64,000 nucleotides of DNA, from NCBI RefSeq assembly GCF_031010195.1, contig NZ_JAUAMC010000005.1, forward strand, positions 124,001 through 188,000, written 5' to 3'. A model generated the notes under the pieces. It worked only from the letters and a program-made list of their open reading frames with translations, made no database searches and was not told the origin of the DNA. Both the position numbers and the translations under genes were made by a program. The stretch comes from Halomonas sp. SpR8 (GTDB taxonomy: Bacteria > Pseudomonadota > Gammaproteobacteria > Pseudomonadales > Halomonadaceae). Each line of letters begins with the position of its first letter. Position 1 is the stretch's first letter. This document shows, in pieces, positions 44,801-53,227 of this stretch.

Positions 44801-45200
44801 GCTGAAAGGCGTTGCAGGCTTTGCCCAGGTCGTGCAGTAACGCAGCCAGGGCGGTGAGCAGGAGAATATCTTCGCCGTTGTGCCAGTCGTTTTCATCCTG
44901 GCGGCGCAAAATATCGCGGGCAGTGGTATTGGTCGGTACTGCGCCATTGAGATTGAACTGAGCAGCATCCCCCACCACCCACAGCAGCTCGCTGTGGTCG
45001 TGACCACGAATCCAGTGGCAGGCGACGGCGGTATTCTTGCGGGCGGTTTTGCGCAGTAGTTTGCGCAAGGTATCCAGCCCGGCTTGGGTGATGGGTGTTT
45101 GCCAGGTGCGGTCGCCGCGGCGTTCGGCAAACTGATCAAGCACGCGGCGGGTTTGTTTCAGGGCGTTCTTGTTGCACTGGGAAATCAGCAGCACGTTCAT
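41856..45200 (-). CDS. cas3: Type I-F Cas2-Cas3 fusion nuclease-helicase
   Basis: A 1114-residue Cas2/3 fusion typical of type I-F. Residues 1-85 are a Cas2 domain (MNVLLISQCNKNALKQTRRV). The HD nuclease follows (LLHDLGKACNAFQQRL, near residue 120), then the helicase with STGCGKTLANGRI (near 430) and the DEIDDF motif II. It degrades target DNA after Cascade binding and joins Cas1 for spacer uptake. It overlaps cas1 by 4 bp. Confidence 0.96.
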   Translation of the reverse strand: MNVLLISQCNKNALKQTRRVLDQFAERRGDRTWQTPITQAGLDTLRKLLRKTARKNTAVACHWIRGHDHSELLWVVGDAAQFNLNGAVPTNTTARDILRRQDENDWHNGEDILLLTALAALLHDLGKACNAFQQRLKGKLEGRNLYRHEWVSLRLFQAFVGSDDDATWLARLAGGDYQEQHWLEGLERDGLDSPTSAVFSRLPPLAAALGWLVLSHHRLPLKPLEKGGNTERRWGRGKAPLQAEQLGGLFASIHAEWNEIPETQDPKRIAPYWQFSGGLPLSTSRWRERATKLATRLQARIKADRHWLESHYVMHLARLSLMLADHHYSSLEDLQHRVRGEPNYPLIANTVRKTGKPNQPLDEHILGVEKHAAAIARALPSVDSHLPRLARHKGFRKRSSHPRFRWQDKAFDLAQSLRERSQRQGFFGINMASTGCGKTLANGRIMYALADSQQGARFSIALGLRTLTLQTGQALRERLHLGEDELAVRVGGSANKTLFEHYEQEAEASGSASQQALIEEDAHVVFDGNFDNHPVLRRLNNEPGTSALIAAPILVCTVDHLVPATESTRGGRQIVPMLRLMSSDLVLDEIDDFDINDLPALTRLVNWAGLLGSRVLLSSATLPPALVEGLYEAYRSGREAFQRHRGEPGLAVDICCAWFDEHDRQHENCASSETFKDAHHAFAKRRLERLSSSPVRRRGDILALPALGKRPEEIRTAIAGLLREHALALHQRHHSVDPHTSKRVSFGLIRMANIDPLVDVARALFQQGAPEGVRIHLCVYHSRHPLVMRSEIERRLDKTLQRAEPERVFQQPDIRRLLDSSEENDHLFIVLGSPVTEVGRDHDYDWAIVEPSSMRSIIQLAGRVRRHREQACEVPNILLLETNLKDLERPDEPAFHKPGFETNATWRLKSHSLNTLLTPDEYQVIDARPRVLARETLHATESLVDLEHVRLHQLMIEQPAEPLTKKEIRLGKQPKPPPLGAYSWYALPQVHLTGVLIQRDPFRKQLEPEITLALLPDESGETWTLHRVDDGARRGEKLYVPVEESLLVRVDLAKEQGERIQPWGASDYLTALADLAEDLDISLDRAARTFGTVTASARNQRWGYHSVLGFWRSR

Positions 45201-46171
45201 GCTTCGCCGCTCCCCAGCTCCTGGGCGACTTCCTTGAGCGTATCGATCATAAAATCGAGGGATTCGGTGCGGGTTAAGCGCTCGATACAGGCTTGGCGGA
45301 ACTCCTGCTCTTCATCGCCGCGCATGGCAGAAATAAACGCCTGAGGCAGAATCACAGCGTCTTTGACCAGGTCGGCCACATCAAACACCAAGCCGCCCCG
45401 GCGGGTTTTGCCGTGGAGTACCGCAAGCCCGTGGGGAATACCCAGCACCCAGGTGGCGGTCGCCGCCAGGCCGTAAGCAAGGTAGTTACCGTGATCGAGA
45501 AAGCGGTTGGCGGGGTCGGTGCCCGAGCCGCGTTTGGCGCGGGTGAAGTCACCGTACTCGACCGCATTCACCGCCAGCTTGAACAGCGTTTTGGTTAACC
45601 GCGCCTCCAGGGTGAGCAAATCAACGGTGCTGGGGGCTTTTTTGATCGCTTCGCGGTGGTGAGCCAGTGCGCTGTGCAGGTGATCAGTGGAAATACTAAA
45701 GCCTGCGTCCTTCATCACCCGGCTTGTCCACAGCGCTTCGATGCGGGCAAGGCGGGCTTGCTGAAAGGCACGGGCGGCATCCAGGCGTTTTGCATCGTCA
45801 AACCAGAAGCGCACCCAATATTGCAGGTACTCCGTGGGCCGGTACTCGCTCTGCGGGGTCAACCAGGCAACGTCTACATCCACCTCGTTGGCCGCAAACA
45901 ACGGCGTGCCACCGCCACCGCAAAACCCGACTAATACACCGGCCTTGGCTAGCTCACGCATCGCCGCTTGGGTAATCGAGGTGCCGGTGCCCAGCAGTAT
46001 CGAGGTCGTGTTGGCAATGGGGATATTCCAATAGCGGGATTTGCTGCCCTCATCGGTGACGTACTCTACCCGGCCACCGTTCACCAACACCCGGCAATGC
46101 TGCAGGTAATAGAGGTTAGCGCGCTTGGAGTGAAGAATGGTTTTTAAATCACTGGGCGAAAAGTCATCCAT
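45197..46171 (-). CDS. cas1: CRISPR integrase Cas1 (type I-F)
   Basis: A 324-residue Cas1 that inserts new spacers at the leader-repeat junction. The start at 46171 (MDDFSPSDLKTILHSKRANLYYLQHCRVLVNGG) has CAGGAG 7 bp upstream and matches the usual I-F Cas1 start; an upstream in-frame ATG adds 19 residues. Metal-binding residues lie in LTLEARLTKTLF, the IPHGLAVLHGKTR region and FDVADLVKDA. First gene of the cas1-cas2/3 block. Confidence 0.95.
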   Translation of the reverse strand: MDDFSPSDLKTILHSKRANLYYLQHCRVLVNGGRVEYVTDEGSKSRYWNIPIANTTSILLGTGTSITQAAMRELAKAGVLVGFCGGGGTPLFAANEVDVDVAWLTPQSEYRPTEYLQYWVRFWFDDAKRLDAARAFQQARLARIEALWTSRVMKDAGFSISTDHLHSALAHHREAIKKAPSTVDLLTLEARLTKTLFKLAVNAVEYGDFTRAKRGSGTDPANRFLDHGNYLAYGLAATATWVLGIPHGLAVLHGKTRRGGLVFDVADLVKDAVILPQAFISAMRGDEEQEFRQACIERLTRTESLDFMIDTLKEVAQELGSGEA

Positions 46172-46327
46172 GCGGCGCTCCTGATGGTCGTTTTGCTCAT
46201 CTAACCATCCTTTACTCCACTGCGCCATTGACCTTAGTCATACTTAGCTAACATTGATTCCACGCTAACGACTGACTAACTCCGTGCTACGCTTAGCGCT
46301 ACTGCTTCCTTTTATAGGCACCTCTTC

Positions 46328-47017
46328 ATGCATGCTTTTCGTCTTCTCGCCGCGCTGGTGACCACCCTGGTAGTCGTTCTGCCTGTCTCGTTACAAGCCC
46401 AGGCGCAAACTCAAACGCTGCCCCCAACGGATGGGCAGTGGAATGAGTACGATGAGGTATTTGAGAGCGGCGCTAGCCACGCCAACGTTTGGCAGTGGGG
46501 CTGGACTGGCATTTACGGCACCAGCTTGGCGGTGAATGTGTACCAATCCAGCGAGGCGAGCGACCCGGATGACCGTTTTGATGCCCGGGTAGGGGTGGTG
46601 AAATCAGCCTTGGCCGTGGCCGGTATGCTGAGCGACCGCCAGCCGCACCCGGCAGCATTAGCAGAGTATGAGCGTTTGAAAGCCAGCGGTGATTTAAGCG
46701 GTGTGCAGGCGCTGGGCTTGCAGCTTGCTCAGGCGGAGCGCGAGCGGCGCGGCTGGGGTGCCCGCGTCAGTTCACTGGTAGTGAATGGCGTAGCAGGGGC
46801 AGTGATCGCCGCCGATGGCCGGGAAAGCGACGGTGCGATCAACTTCGCCACCGGGATGCTGGTGAATGAGCTACAAATTTGGTCGCAGCCCAATCAGGCG
46901 TCTTCGGCGATAAACCGCTTTCAGCCCGCTAATCTTTCGCTTGGGCCGCTTATGATTCCTGGTGAATATGCGCTCAACGTGGGGCCACAGCAGCTAGGCG
47001 CTACCTGGCGCTACTGA
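46328..47017 (+). CDS. Secreted protein of unknown function, 229 aa
   Basis: I do not recognise this protein. It has a Sec signal peptide (ending LQAQA, residue ~25) and a mature part of about 200 residues with conserved-looking NVWQWGWTGIYGTSLAVN and a hydrophobic centre (VVNGVAGAVIAADGRESD) that may insert in or lie against a membrane. It diverges from cas1 and is not evidently part of the CRISPR or zinc clusters. Confidence 0.7.
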   Translation: MHAFRLLAALVTTLVVVLPVSLQAQAQTQTLPPTDGQWNEYDEVFESGASHANVWQWGWTGIYGTSLAVNVYQSSEASDPDDRFDARVGVVKSALAVAGMLSDRQPHPAALAEYERLKASGDLSGVQALGLQLAQAERERRGWGARVSSLVVNGVAGAVIAADGRESDGAINFATGMLVNELQIWSQPNQASSAINRFQPANLSLGPLMIPGEYALNVGPQQLGATWRY

Positions 47018-47133
47018 TACCGCTCATGTTGTTACTTCTCTAAAGCGCTGGCGTCGGTATGCCGCCAGTGCTTTATCGTTGCCAGCACTGTGTGAACGGG
47101 TAAAATAATCAGCAATTTTTTACCCTTGCTAAA

Positions 47134-47155
47134 CGTAATGTTATAACCTATTCGA
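47134..47155. promoter_or_regulatory. Candidate Zur operator
   Basis: GTAATGTTATAACCTATTCG resembles the left half and centre of gammaproteobacterial Zur boxes (AATGTTATA-N-TATAACATT); the right half is weaker. It lies about 20 bp upstream of the zinc-uptake operon. Confidence 0.45.
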
Positions 47156-47174
47156 TATGATACGAGGCCACTTG

Positions 47175-47324
47175 ATGAGTGAGCATACGCACCGCCATAA
47201 CAAGGAGGGCCCCTGCCACTTCTCCTTGATGTCGCTATCGGCTATTAAACGGCTGCTATTTGTTGCCGTGCCGTTGTTGGTGCTTTGGGGGTTGGTGGTT
47301 TGGGCTGGCGGGTGGCTGGGATGA
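47175..47324 (+). CDS. Small His-rich single-pass membrane protein, zinc operon
   Basis: A 49-residue protein: a histidine-rich start (MSEHTHRHNK), then one membrane helix (LLFVAVPLLVLWGLVVWAGG). Its stop overlaps the znuC start (ATGA), so the two are co-translated. It is the first gene of the operon behind the Zur-like box. The histidines suggest zinc handling at the membrane, but no function is known. Confidence 0.7.
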   Translation: MSEHTHRHNKEGPCHFSLMSLSAIKRLLFVAVPLLVLWGLVVWAGGWLG

Positions 47325-48055
47325 GTCAACGCGCTTTATCACGCCTACAGCTGCACAACCTGCACTTAGCCCAGGCGCGGCGCACGGTGTTGGAACACGT
47401 TGAAGGCGACTTTAAGCCGGGGGCAATTACCGCGCTCATCGGTGCTAATGGTGCCGGTAAAAGCACGCTGATTCAGGCGATTATGGGTGAGTTGCGGCCG
47501 ATTAGTGGCGAAGTGGTCTGCACGGTATCTAAAGAGCGCCGAGCGTGGCTGCCCCAGCAATTAGCATTAGATTTGACCTTCCCGATGAGCGTGGAAGAGC
47601 TGGTGATGACCGGCAGTTGGCCTAGCCACGGCGCACTAACCGGCTACTGTGCAGGGCACTACCGTAAGGGTCGCGAGATTATGGCGCGGCTGGGTATTTC
47701 GCATTTGGCCCACCGTCCGCTGGGCGAGCTTTCTGGCGGCCAGCGCCAGCGTGCCCTGATTGGTCGCACGCTAATGCAGGAGGCCGAGCTGTTACTGCTC
47801 GATGAGCCGTTTGCCAACGTGGATAGCGAAACCGTGGATATTTTGATCCGTATTCTCCGCCAGATGGCCGATGACGGCGCGACTATTATTGTCGTGCTCC
47901 ACGATATGGATCACCTGCGCCGCTTGGCCGACGAGGTGCTGATGCTCAACGGCGGCCATGGCCGCTGGGTCGCGCCTAGTACGCTGACACATCAACATGC
48001 GCCTGCCCAGGTGGTGCCGTTTACGTTGGGAGGACGCCATGCTGGATCTGCTTAA
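47321..48055 (+). CDS. znuC: Zinc ABC transporter ATPase ZnuC
   Basis: A 244-residue ABC ATPase for zinc import. Walker A GANGAGKSTL, signature [15 protein letters not shown] and Walker B LLLDEPFANVD are intact. The start at 47321 overlaps the small His-rich gene by 4 bp. It powers the ZnuB channel and is encoded with znuB and znuA. Confidence 0.93.
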   Translation: MSQRALSRLQLHNLHLAQARRTVLEHVEGDFKPGAITALIGANGAGKSTLIQAIMGELRPISGEVVCTVSKERRAWLPQQLALDLTFPMSVEELVMTGSWPSHGALTGYCAGHYRKGREIMARLGISHLAHRPLGELSGGQRQRALIGRTLMQEAELLLLDEPFANVDSETVDILIRILRQMADDGATIIVVLHDMDHLRRLADEVLMLNGGHGRWVAPSTLTHQHAPAQVVPFTLGGRHAGSA

Positions 48056-48929
48056 TGCGTGGTTTGTCAGCCCGTTCGATTACGGCTTTATGCGTCGCGC
48101 GGTAGTCGGCGGTTTGGCGCTTTCGCTGGCCGCGCCGCCGTTGGGGGTATTTTTGGTGCTGCGTGGCATGAGCCTGATTGGCGACGCCATGGCCCACGCG
48201 ATTCTTCCCGGCGTTGCGCTCGGGTTCTTGCTGGCAGGGTTTTCGCTGCCGATTATGAGCATTGGTGGAGTGCTGTTTGGCTTGATGGTCGCGCTGCTGG
48301 CGGGGGCCGTATCGAAGATGGGTGGCCAGCGTGAAGACGCCGCCATGGCGAGCTTTTTTATTATCTCGCTAGCCGCCGGTGTGATGCTGATTTCGCTGGG
48401 CGGTAGCAGTGTTGATCTAACCCACGTGCTGTTTGGCTCGATTTTGGCGATTAACTCCACCGCGCTACTGCTGATCGCAGGTATCAGCACGCTGATTGTG
48501 TTGACGCTGGCGGTCGTGTTTCGCGCCCTGGTGGTGGAGTGCCTGGACCCGCTGTTTTTGCGCGGCCAGAGCCGTCGCAGCGGCTGGGTACACAGCGTGT
48601 TTTTGGGGCTGCTGGTACTCAACCTAACCGCCGGTTTTCAAACCCTGGGCACGCTGATGGCGGTGGGCCTGATGATGCTGCCCGCCACCTCGGCGCGCTT
48701 TTGGAGCAAACGCTTAGAGGGCTTGATCGGCATTGCCATTGTGCTGGCCATGGTGGCAAGCACCGGCGGCCTGCTTCTCTCGTTTCATCTGGATATCCCT
48801 TCGGGCCCCAGCATTATTCTGCTGGCCGGGTTTGGTTATCTCTTCTCGGCCCTGTTTGGTCGCTACCACAGCTTGGCAGCTAAACTGCGGCGTAAAACAA
48901 CGCCGCTGACTGCTGAGCAAGGGGCTTAA
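48039..48929 (+). CDS. znuB: Zinc ABC transporter permease ZnuB
   Basis: A 296-residue inner-membrane permease with about eight segments, of the ABC-3 family (LRGMSLIGDAMAHAILPGVALGF, GLMMLPATSARFW). The start at 48039 has GGGAGG at 48028-48033 and lies 17 bp inside the end of znuC. Confidence 0.93.
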   Translation: MLDLLNAWFVSPFDYGFMRRAVVGGLALSLAAPPLGVFLVLRGMSLIGDAMAHAILPGVALGFLLAGFSLPIMSIGGVLFGLMVALLAGAVSKMGGQREDAAMASFFIISLAAGVMLISLGGSSVDLTHVLFGSILAINSTALLLIAGISTLIVLTLAVVFRALVVECLDPLFLRGQSRRSGWVHSVFLGLLVLNLTAGFQTLGTLMAVGLMMLPATSARFWSKRLEGLIGIAIVLAMVASTGGLLLSFHLDIPSGPSIILLAGFGYLFSALFGRYHSLAAKLRRKTTPLTAEQGA

Positions 48930-48970
48930 TTTTTAGCCTGTATGTTTGGCTTAACTGTAAGGAGTGTTGT

Positions 48971-50191
48971 ATGTCGCTTGGCTATTTATCACATCGGTCG
49001 TCGCGCTGGTTAGTCGGTGTTTCCGCCCTGCTGGCGCTGCCTGCGGCCATGGCGAATGAGCGCGTTCAGGTGGTTACCAGCTTCTCGATCCTCGCGGATA
49101 TGGTGGAAAATGTAGGCGGTGAACATGTGGATGTGACCTCTCTGGTCGCTGCCGATGGCGATGCCCACGTTTACTCCCCCAGCCCCGGCGATGCACGCTC
49201 CCTGGCGAATGCTGATTTGGTGGTCTTCAACGGCCTGCTGTTTGAGGGTTGGATGGAGCGTTTAATTAGCGCCAGCGACTACTCGGGTGCGTTGGTTACC
49301 GCCACCGACGGTATCGAGCCGCTCGCCTACGCCGGGCATGACGAGCATGGGCATGACCATGAGGCTCATGGCCACGAAGAGCATGCCCACGAAGAGCACA
49401 GCCACGATGACCACGATCATGACCATGACCATGACCATGATGAGCATAGTCACGCAGAACATGCGGATGAGCACGCCGGTCACGACCATGGCAATCAAGA
49501 TCCTCACGCTTGGCAGGATATGCGCCAGGCCGAGGTGTATGTGGCCAATATCCGCGATGGATTAATCGCGGCCGATGCTGACAACGCGGACGAATATCGC
49601 GCCAATGCGGAGCAGTATTTACAGCAAATCGCCGAGGTGGACGCCGAGATTCGTGCGCTGATTGACGAGATCCCAGCCTCCACCAGCGTGATCACCGGAC
49701 ACGACTCCTTTGGCTACTTCTCAAGCGCCTATGGGGTTAACTTCCTCTCCCCCGTCGGGCTTTCGACGGAAGCCGATCCCAGCGGCGCCAGCATGGCAGC
49801 ACTGGTGGATGTGATTGCGGAGGAGAACGTGCAGGCGTTATTCCACGAGAACATGACCAATCAGTCGATCATTACCCAGCTATCTGAAGAGACGGGCCTG
49901 CCGATTGCGGGCACGCTCTACGCCGATGCGCTGGCAAGCGAAGGCGAAGCGAGTAGTTACCTGGGCATGATGCGCCACAATGCGCGGGTGCTGCACGATG
50001 CGTTGGCAGAGCCCGGACATGAAGAGCCCGGGCATGGTGATCATGAGCACAGTCACGATCACGAAGACCATGACCATGACCATGACCATGACCATGACCA
50101 TGACCATGACCATGACCATGACCATGACCATGACCATGACCATGACCATGACCATGACCATGACCATGACCACAGTGAGCATAGCCATTAA
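48971..50191 (+). CDS. znuA: Zinc ABC transporter binding protein ZnuA with expanded His-Asp tracts
   Basis: A 406-residue periplasmic zinc-binding protein with a Sec signal peptide (ending AMA). Zinc ligands include the conserved HVYSPSPGD start region, DPHAWQD and GHDSFGYF. The usual His-rich loop is long (residues ~117-178), and a second tract at the very C terminus is a nearly pure His-Asp alternation of about 17 units, encoded by a perfect hexamer repeat. The second tract is unusual and may vary in length. Confidence 0.93.
   Translation: MSLGYLSHRSSRWLVGVSALLALPAAMANERVQVVTSFSILADMVENVGGEHVDVTSLVAADGDAHVYSPSPGDARSLANADLVVFNGLLFEGWMERLISASDYSGALVTATDGIEPLAYAGHDEHGHDHEAHGHEEHAHEEHSHDDHDHDHDHDHDEHSHAEHADEHAGHDHGNQDPHAWQDMRQAEVYVANIRDGLIAADADNADEYRANAEQYLQQIAEVDAEIRALIDEIPASTSVITGHDSFGYFSSAYGVNFLSPVGLSTEADPSGASMAALVDVIAEENVQALFHENMTNQSIITQLSEETGLPIAGTLYADALASEGEASSYLGMMRHNARVLHDALAEPGHEEPGHGDHEHSHDHEDHDHDHDHDHDHDHDHDHDHDHDHDHDHDHDHDHDHSEHSH
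50066..50171 (+). repeat. Perfect CATGAC hexanucleotide microsatellite in znuA
   Basis: About 17 uninterrupted copies of CATGAC (His-Asp). The unit is six bases, so copy-number change keeps the reading frame and alters the length of the C-terminal metal-binding tail. Confidence 0.9.
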
Positions 50192-50215
50192 GCGGGTCGG
50201 ATAAACAAGCGCTGC

Positions 50216-51091
50216 TCAGGCGTTGGTCGCTTTGAGCAGCCACTCCCGAAAACACGCCATCGCATGGGTTTCAGTGCGTGTTTGCAGGCGAGTCAGCCAG
50301 TAGCCGCCTAAACTGACGGCGGTGTCGAAAGGTTGTACCAGCGCGCCGCTGCTCAGTTGGCGGGGGAACATCAGCGGGGGCGCCAGGGCCACCCCGGCGC
50401 CTTGCAATGCCGCTTCCACCATGGCGATGGAGGAGTCAAACACAATGCTTTTGGTCACGGGATAGCTGCTCGGCAGCCCCGCCGCTAATAGCCACTCGGC
50501 CCATTCATCGGCGCGATAAGAGCGCAGCCAGGTCTCGCCTAACACATCGGCCGGCGTGTTAAGACGCTCCGCAATAGCCGGAATGCACATCACCGACAAT
50601 GACGCCGGCAATAGCGGCTGCGCCGCGGTGCCATGCCACGCGCCAGTGCCAAAGCGGATAGCAAAGTCGAGCCCTTCACCGGCTAGCTCAGCGCGATTAT
50701 TATGGGTAGAGAGACGTAGATCGACAAAGGGGTATTTGTCCTGAAAATCTGCCAGCCTTGGCAGTAGCCAGCCGACGGCAAAGGTGCCTACCACACCGAC
50801 GTTTAATACTTCTCGGTAGTTGCTCTCGCCCACCCGTTCCAGTGTGTGGGAGATCTGATCGAATGAACTCTTCAGCACCGGCAGCAGCCGCTCACCCTCC
50901 TGGGTAAGCATTAACCCCCTGGGCAAGCGCTTGAACAGCGGCACCTTCAACTGGGTTTCGAGCAGTTTGACCTGATGACTGACCGCCGCCTGGGTGACGT
51001 GTAGCTCTTCTGCCGCGCGGGTAAAGCTTAAATGCCTGGCCGACGCTTCAAAAGCACGCAGCGCCTTCAAGGGCAGGTAGGGACGCACCAC
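50216..51091 (-). CDS. ampR: AmpR-like LysR regulator
   Basis: A LysR protein of about 291 residues closely resembling AmpR/GcvA: PYLPLKALRAFEASARHLSFTRAAEELHVTQAAVSHQVKLLE, then RGLMLTQEGERLLPVL. The start is uncertain. GTG at 51091 or 51088 is preferred because GGGGG lies 6-7 bp upstream; a TTG at 51103 is further up. It is divergent from a class C beta-lactamase gene, the classical ampR-ampC arrangement. Confidence 0.85.
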   Translation of the reverse strand: MVRPYLPLKALRAFEASARHLSFTRAAEELHVTQAAVSHQVKLLETQLKVPLFKRLPRGLMLTQEGERLLPVLKSSFDQISHTLERVGESNYREVLNVGVVGTFAVGWLLPRLADFQDKYPFVDLRLSTHNNRAELAGEGLDFAIRFGTGAWHGTAAQPLLPASLSVMCIPAIAERLNTPADVLGETWLRSYRADEWAEWLLAAGLPSSYPVTKSIVFDSSIAMVEAALQGAGVALAPPLMFPRQLSSGALVQPFDTAVSLGGYWLTRLQTRTETHAMACFREWLLKATNA

Positions 51092-51241
51092 TTTGACCCC
51101 CAAATTTTTCTAATGACTCGGGCAAAATATCGCTGTTTGTCAATTCGCACAGCACACCGTAAATTAACCGCTGTCACGCTCTTCGCGGCTGGGAATACTA
51201 CCCCAGCTTTCACTCCGCGCTAATCACAACAGGATATTGGT

Positions 51242-52441
51242 ATGCGTAAGATGTTAGCAGCAAACTCCGTCCTCATCATGACAGGTTCTCTTCTGATCGA
51301 CAGCTCTGCCTGGGCATCTAATGTGCCTGATAACGCAGACATCGAGGCGCTGGTGAACGACACTATTGCGCCATTGATGGCTGAGCATCGTATTCCAGGC
51401 ATGGCGGTCGCGCTGAGCATCAACGGCCAGCAGCACTATTTTAATTATGGGGAAGCCGATCAAGAAGCCGGCGCTCCGGTCACAGAAGAGACACTGTTTG
51501 AACTTGGCTCAGTGAGCAAGATCTTTACGGCTGCACTAACAGGCTATGCGCAATCCAGCGGCGCCCTTTCGCTTTCCGACCCGGCCAGCCAGTACCTGCC
51601 AGCCCTTGAAGGCAGCGCCTTCGATGACATCACGCTGCTGGAACTGGGCACCTATACGGCAGGCGAGCTGCCGCTGCAGTTCCCCGATGCGGTACAAAGC
51701 GAAGCGCAGATGCTCGACTACTACCGCCAGTGGCAGCCTGAATCTGCCCCCGGCAGCCATCGTCTCTACTCCAACCCAAGCATAGGCCTGATGGGCTATT
51801 TAACCGCCCAACGCCTTGGCAAACCGTTCGAGACGCTTATGGAAGAAGTAGTGTTCGCCCCGCTAGGGCTTGAGCACAGCTATTACCAAGTGCCAGAAGC
51901 TCAGCAGGCGCACTACGCCTACGGTTACTCAAAAGAGGATAAGCCCATTCGGGTGAATCCAGGCATGCTGGATGCTCAGGCTTACGGCTTGAAATCGACG
52001 GCCGCTGACGTGCTGACGTTTGTGGAAGCCCATATGAACGGCGCAGGGCTTGAGGTAGGAGATGAAGGGAGCAAACTAGACGAGCCACTAAGCCAGGCCT
52101 TGGCAGCCACGCGCACCGGATACTTTGGGATCGGCAATATGACGCAAGGCCTAGGCTGGGAAAGCTATGCCTATCCGGTGGCGCTTGAACAACTGCTGGA
52201 AGGCAACTCCCTTGAGATGATCTTGGAACCCAACCCCGTCAACCGCTTAACCCAGCCGCTCGCCCCCAGAGAAGAAGCGCTCTACAACAAGACCGGCTCC
52301 ACCAATGGTTTTGGCGGCTATGTAGCCTTTGTGCCCAGCGAACAGACCGGCATTGTGCTGCTGGCCAACCGCAACTATCCCAATCAGGCGCGTATTGAGG
52401 CAGCCCACCATATTCTTTCCGAGCTCACTGAAGCGCCCTGA
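51242..52441 (+). CDS. ampC: Class C (AmpC-type) beta-lactamase
   Basis: A 399-residue periplasmic serine hydrolase. The signal peptide ends near residue 26 (SAWA). Active-site motifs are intact: SVSK with nucleophile Ser90, YSN at 176-178 and KTG at 350-352, the set of class C beta-lactamases. Hydrolysis of cephalosporins is expected, though some relatives are peptidases. It is divergent from ampR and followed by a terminator. Confidence 0.88.
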   Translation: MRKMLAANSVLIMTGSLLIDSSAWASNVPDNADIEALVNDTIAPLMAEHRIPGMAVALSINGQQHYFNYGEADQEAGAPVTEETLFELGSVSKIFTAALTGYAQSSGALSLSDPASQYLPALEGSAFDDITLLELGTYTAGELPLQFPDAVQSEAQMLDYYRQWQPESAPGSHRLYSNPSIGLMGYLTAQRLGKPFETLMEEVVFAPLGLEHSYYQVPEAQQAHYAYGYSKEDKPIRVNPGMLDAQAYGLKSTAADVLTFVEAHMNGAGLEVGDEGSKLDEPLSQALAATRTGYFGIGNMTQGLGWESYAYPVALEQLLEGNSLEMILEPNPVNRLTQPLAPREEALYNKTGSTNGFGGYVAFVPSEQTGIVLLANRNYPNQARIEAAHHILSELTEAP

Positions 52442-52463
52442 GTAAGCAGCCAGACACTTTGAT

Positions 52464-52484
52464 GCCGCCTTCGGGCGGCTTTTT
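52464..52484 (+). terminator. Rho-independent terminator of ampC
   Basis: GCCGCC-TTCG-GGCGGC followed by TTTTT, 23 bp after the ampC stop. Confidence 0.9.
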
Positions 52485-52561
52485 GGTTGCATTTTTCGCT
52501 GTCGATAAGGAGACTAACACCCCTCCCCGTTACCAACCTTCACCGCAAAGAGCCCTTTCCC

Positions 52562-53227
52562 ATGCGTTTAAACGCCGATTTTAGCCACTTTGCCTGCGTT
52601 ACCCCGGAAGAGTATCAGTGGGTCGACTCCCCAAGTGCGGGGGTAGAACGCATGATGTTTGACCGCATTGGCGATGAAGTTGCCCGCGCAACCAGCCTTG
52701 TCCGCTACGCCCCCAATACCCAGTTTGAGCGTCATACCCACGGTGGCGGCGAAGAGATTCTGGTATTGGAAGGCGTGTTCGGCGATGAGCATGGCCGCTA
52801 CGCGGCGGGCAGCTACCTAAGAAACCCTGTTGGCACCGCCCATACGCCGCAGATTGGCGAAGAGGGCGCGCTGATTTTTGTCAAACTGCACCAGTTCGAC
52901 CCCAACGACACGCTACAGCTGGCGGTGCCTGCCCACCGGCTGCCCTGGCAGCCTGATCGGCGCCCGCGCATCGCCTATAAGATGCTGCATACCTATAAGC
53001 AGGAGCGCACCAGCCTTGAACGCTGGTCGGCGGGCACGTCTATTAACTACCCCACCCTGCGGGGCGGTCTGGAGTTTTTAATTCTGGAAGGCGCCCTGAG
53101 CGACAGTAAGCATCGCTATACAGCGGGTACCTGGTGCCGCTACCCCAGCGGTGCGGCACCGGCATTAACAGCAAGTGATGAAGGTGTAATGATGTACCTC
53201 AAGCGCGGCCACTTGCCAGCGGCTTAA
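52562..53227 (+). CDS. ChrR-like double-cupin protein
   Basis: A 221-residue protein with two cupin halves. The first has metal-binding histidines in ERHTHGGGEEILVLEGVFGDEHGRYAAGSYLRNPVGTAH; the second (residues ~130-215) repeats the pattern with fewer ligands (LEFLILEGALSDSKHRYTAGTWCRYPSG). It resembles the C-terminal domain of the anti-sigma factor ChrR but lacks its N-terminal zinc domain. The start at 52562 is the first ATG that begins the conserved sequence. Confidence 0.82.
   Translation: MRLNADFSHFACVTPEEYQWVDSPSAGVERMMFDRIGDEVARATSLVRYAPNTQFERHTHGGGEEILVLEGVFGDEHGRYAAGSYLRNPVGTAHTPQIGEEGALIFVKLHQFDPNDTLQLAVPAHRLPWQPDRRPRIAYKMLHTYKQERTSLERWSAGTSINYPTLRGGLEFLILEGALSDSKHRYTAGTWCRYPSGAAPALTASDEGVMMYLKRGHLPAA

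Noticed and set aside
36228..46171. A CRISPR-associated transposon (I-F3)
   Set aside because: Cas1, Cas2/3 and a separate cas8f and cas5f are all present, and there is no tniQ or tnsABC. It is an ordinary interference-competent I-F1 system.
49880..50255. Minus-strand proteins of repeated MV or HG residues
   Set aside because: Shadows of the CATGAC repeat in znuA.
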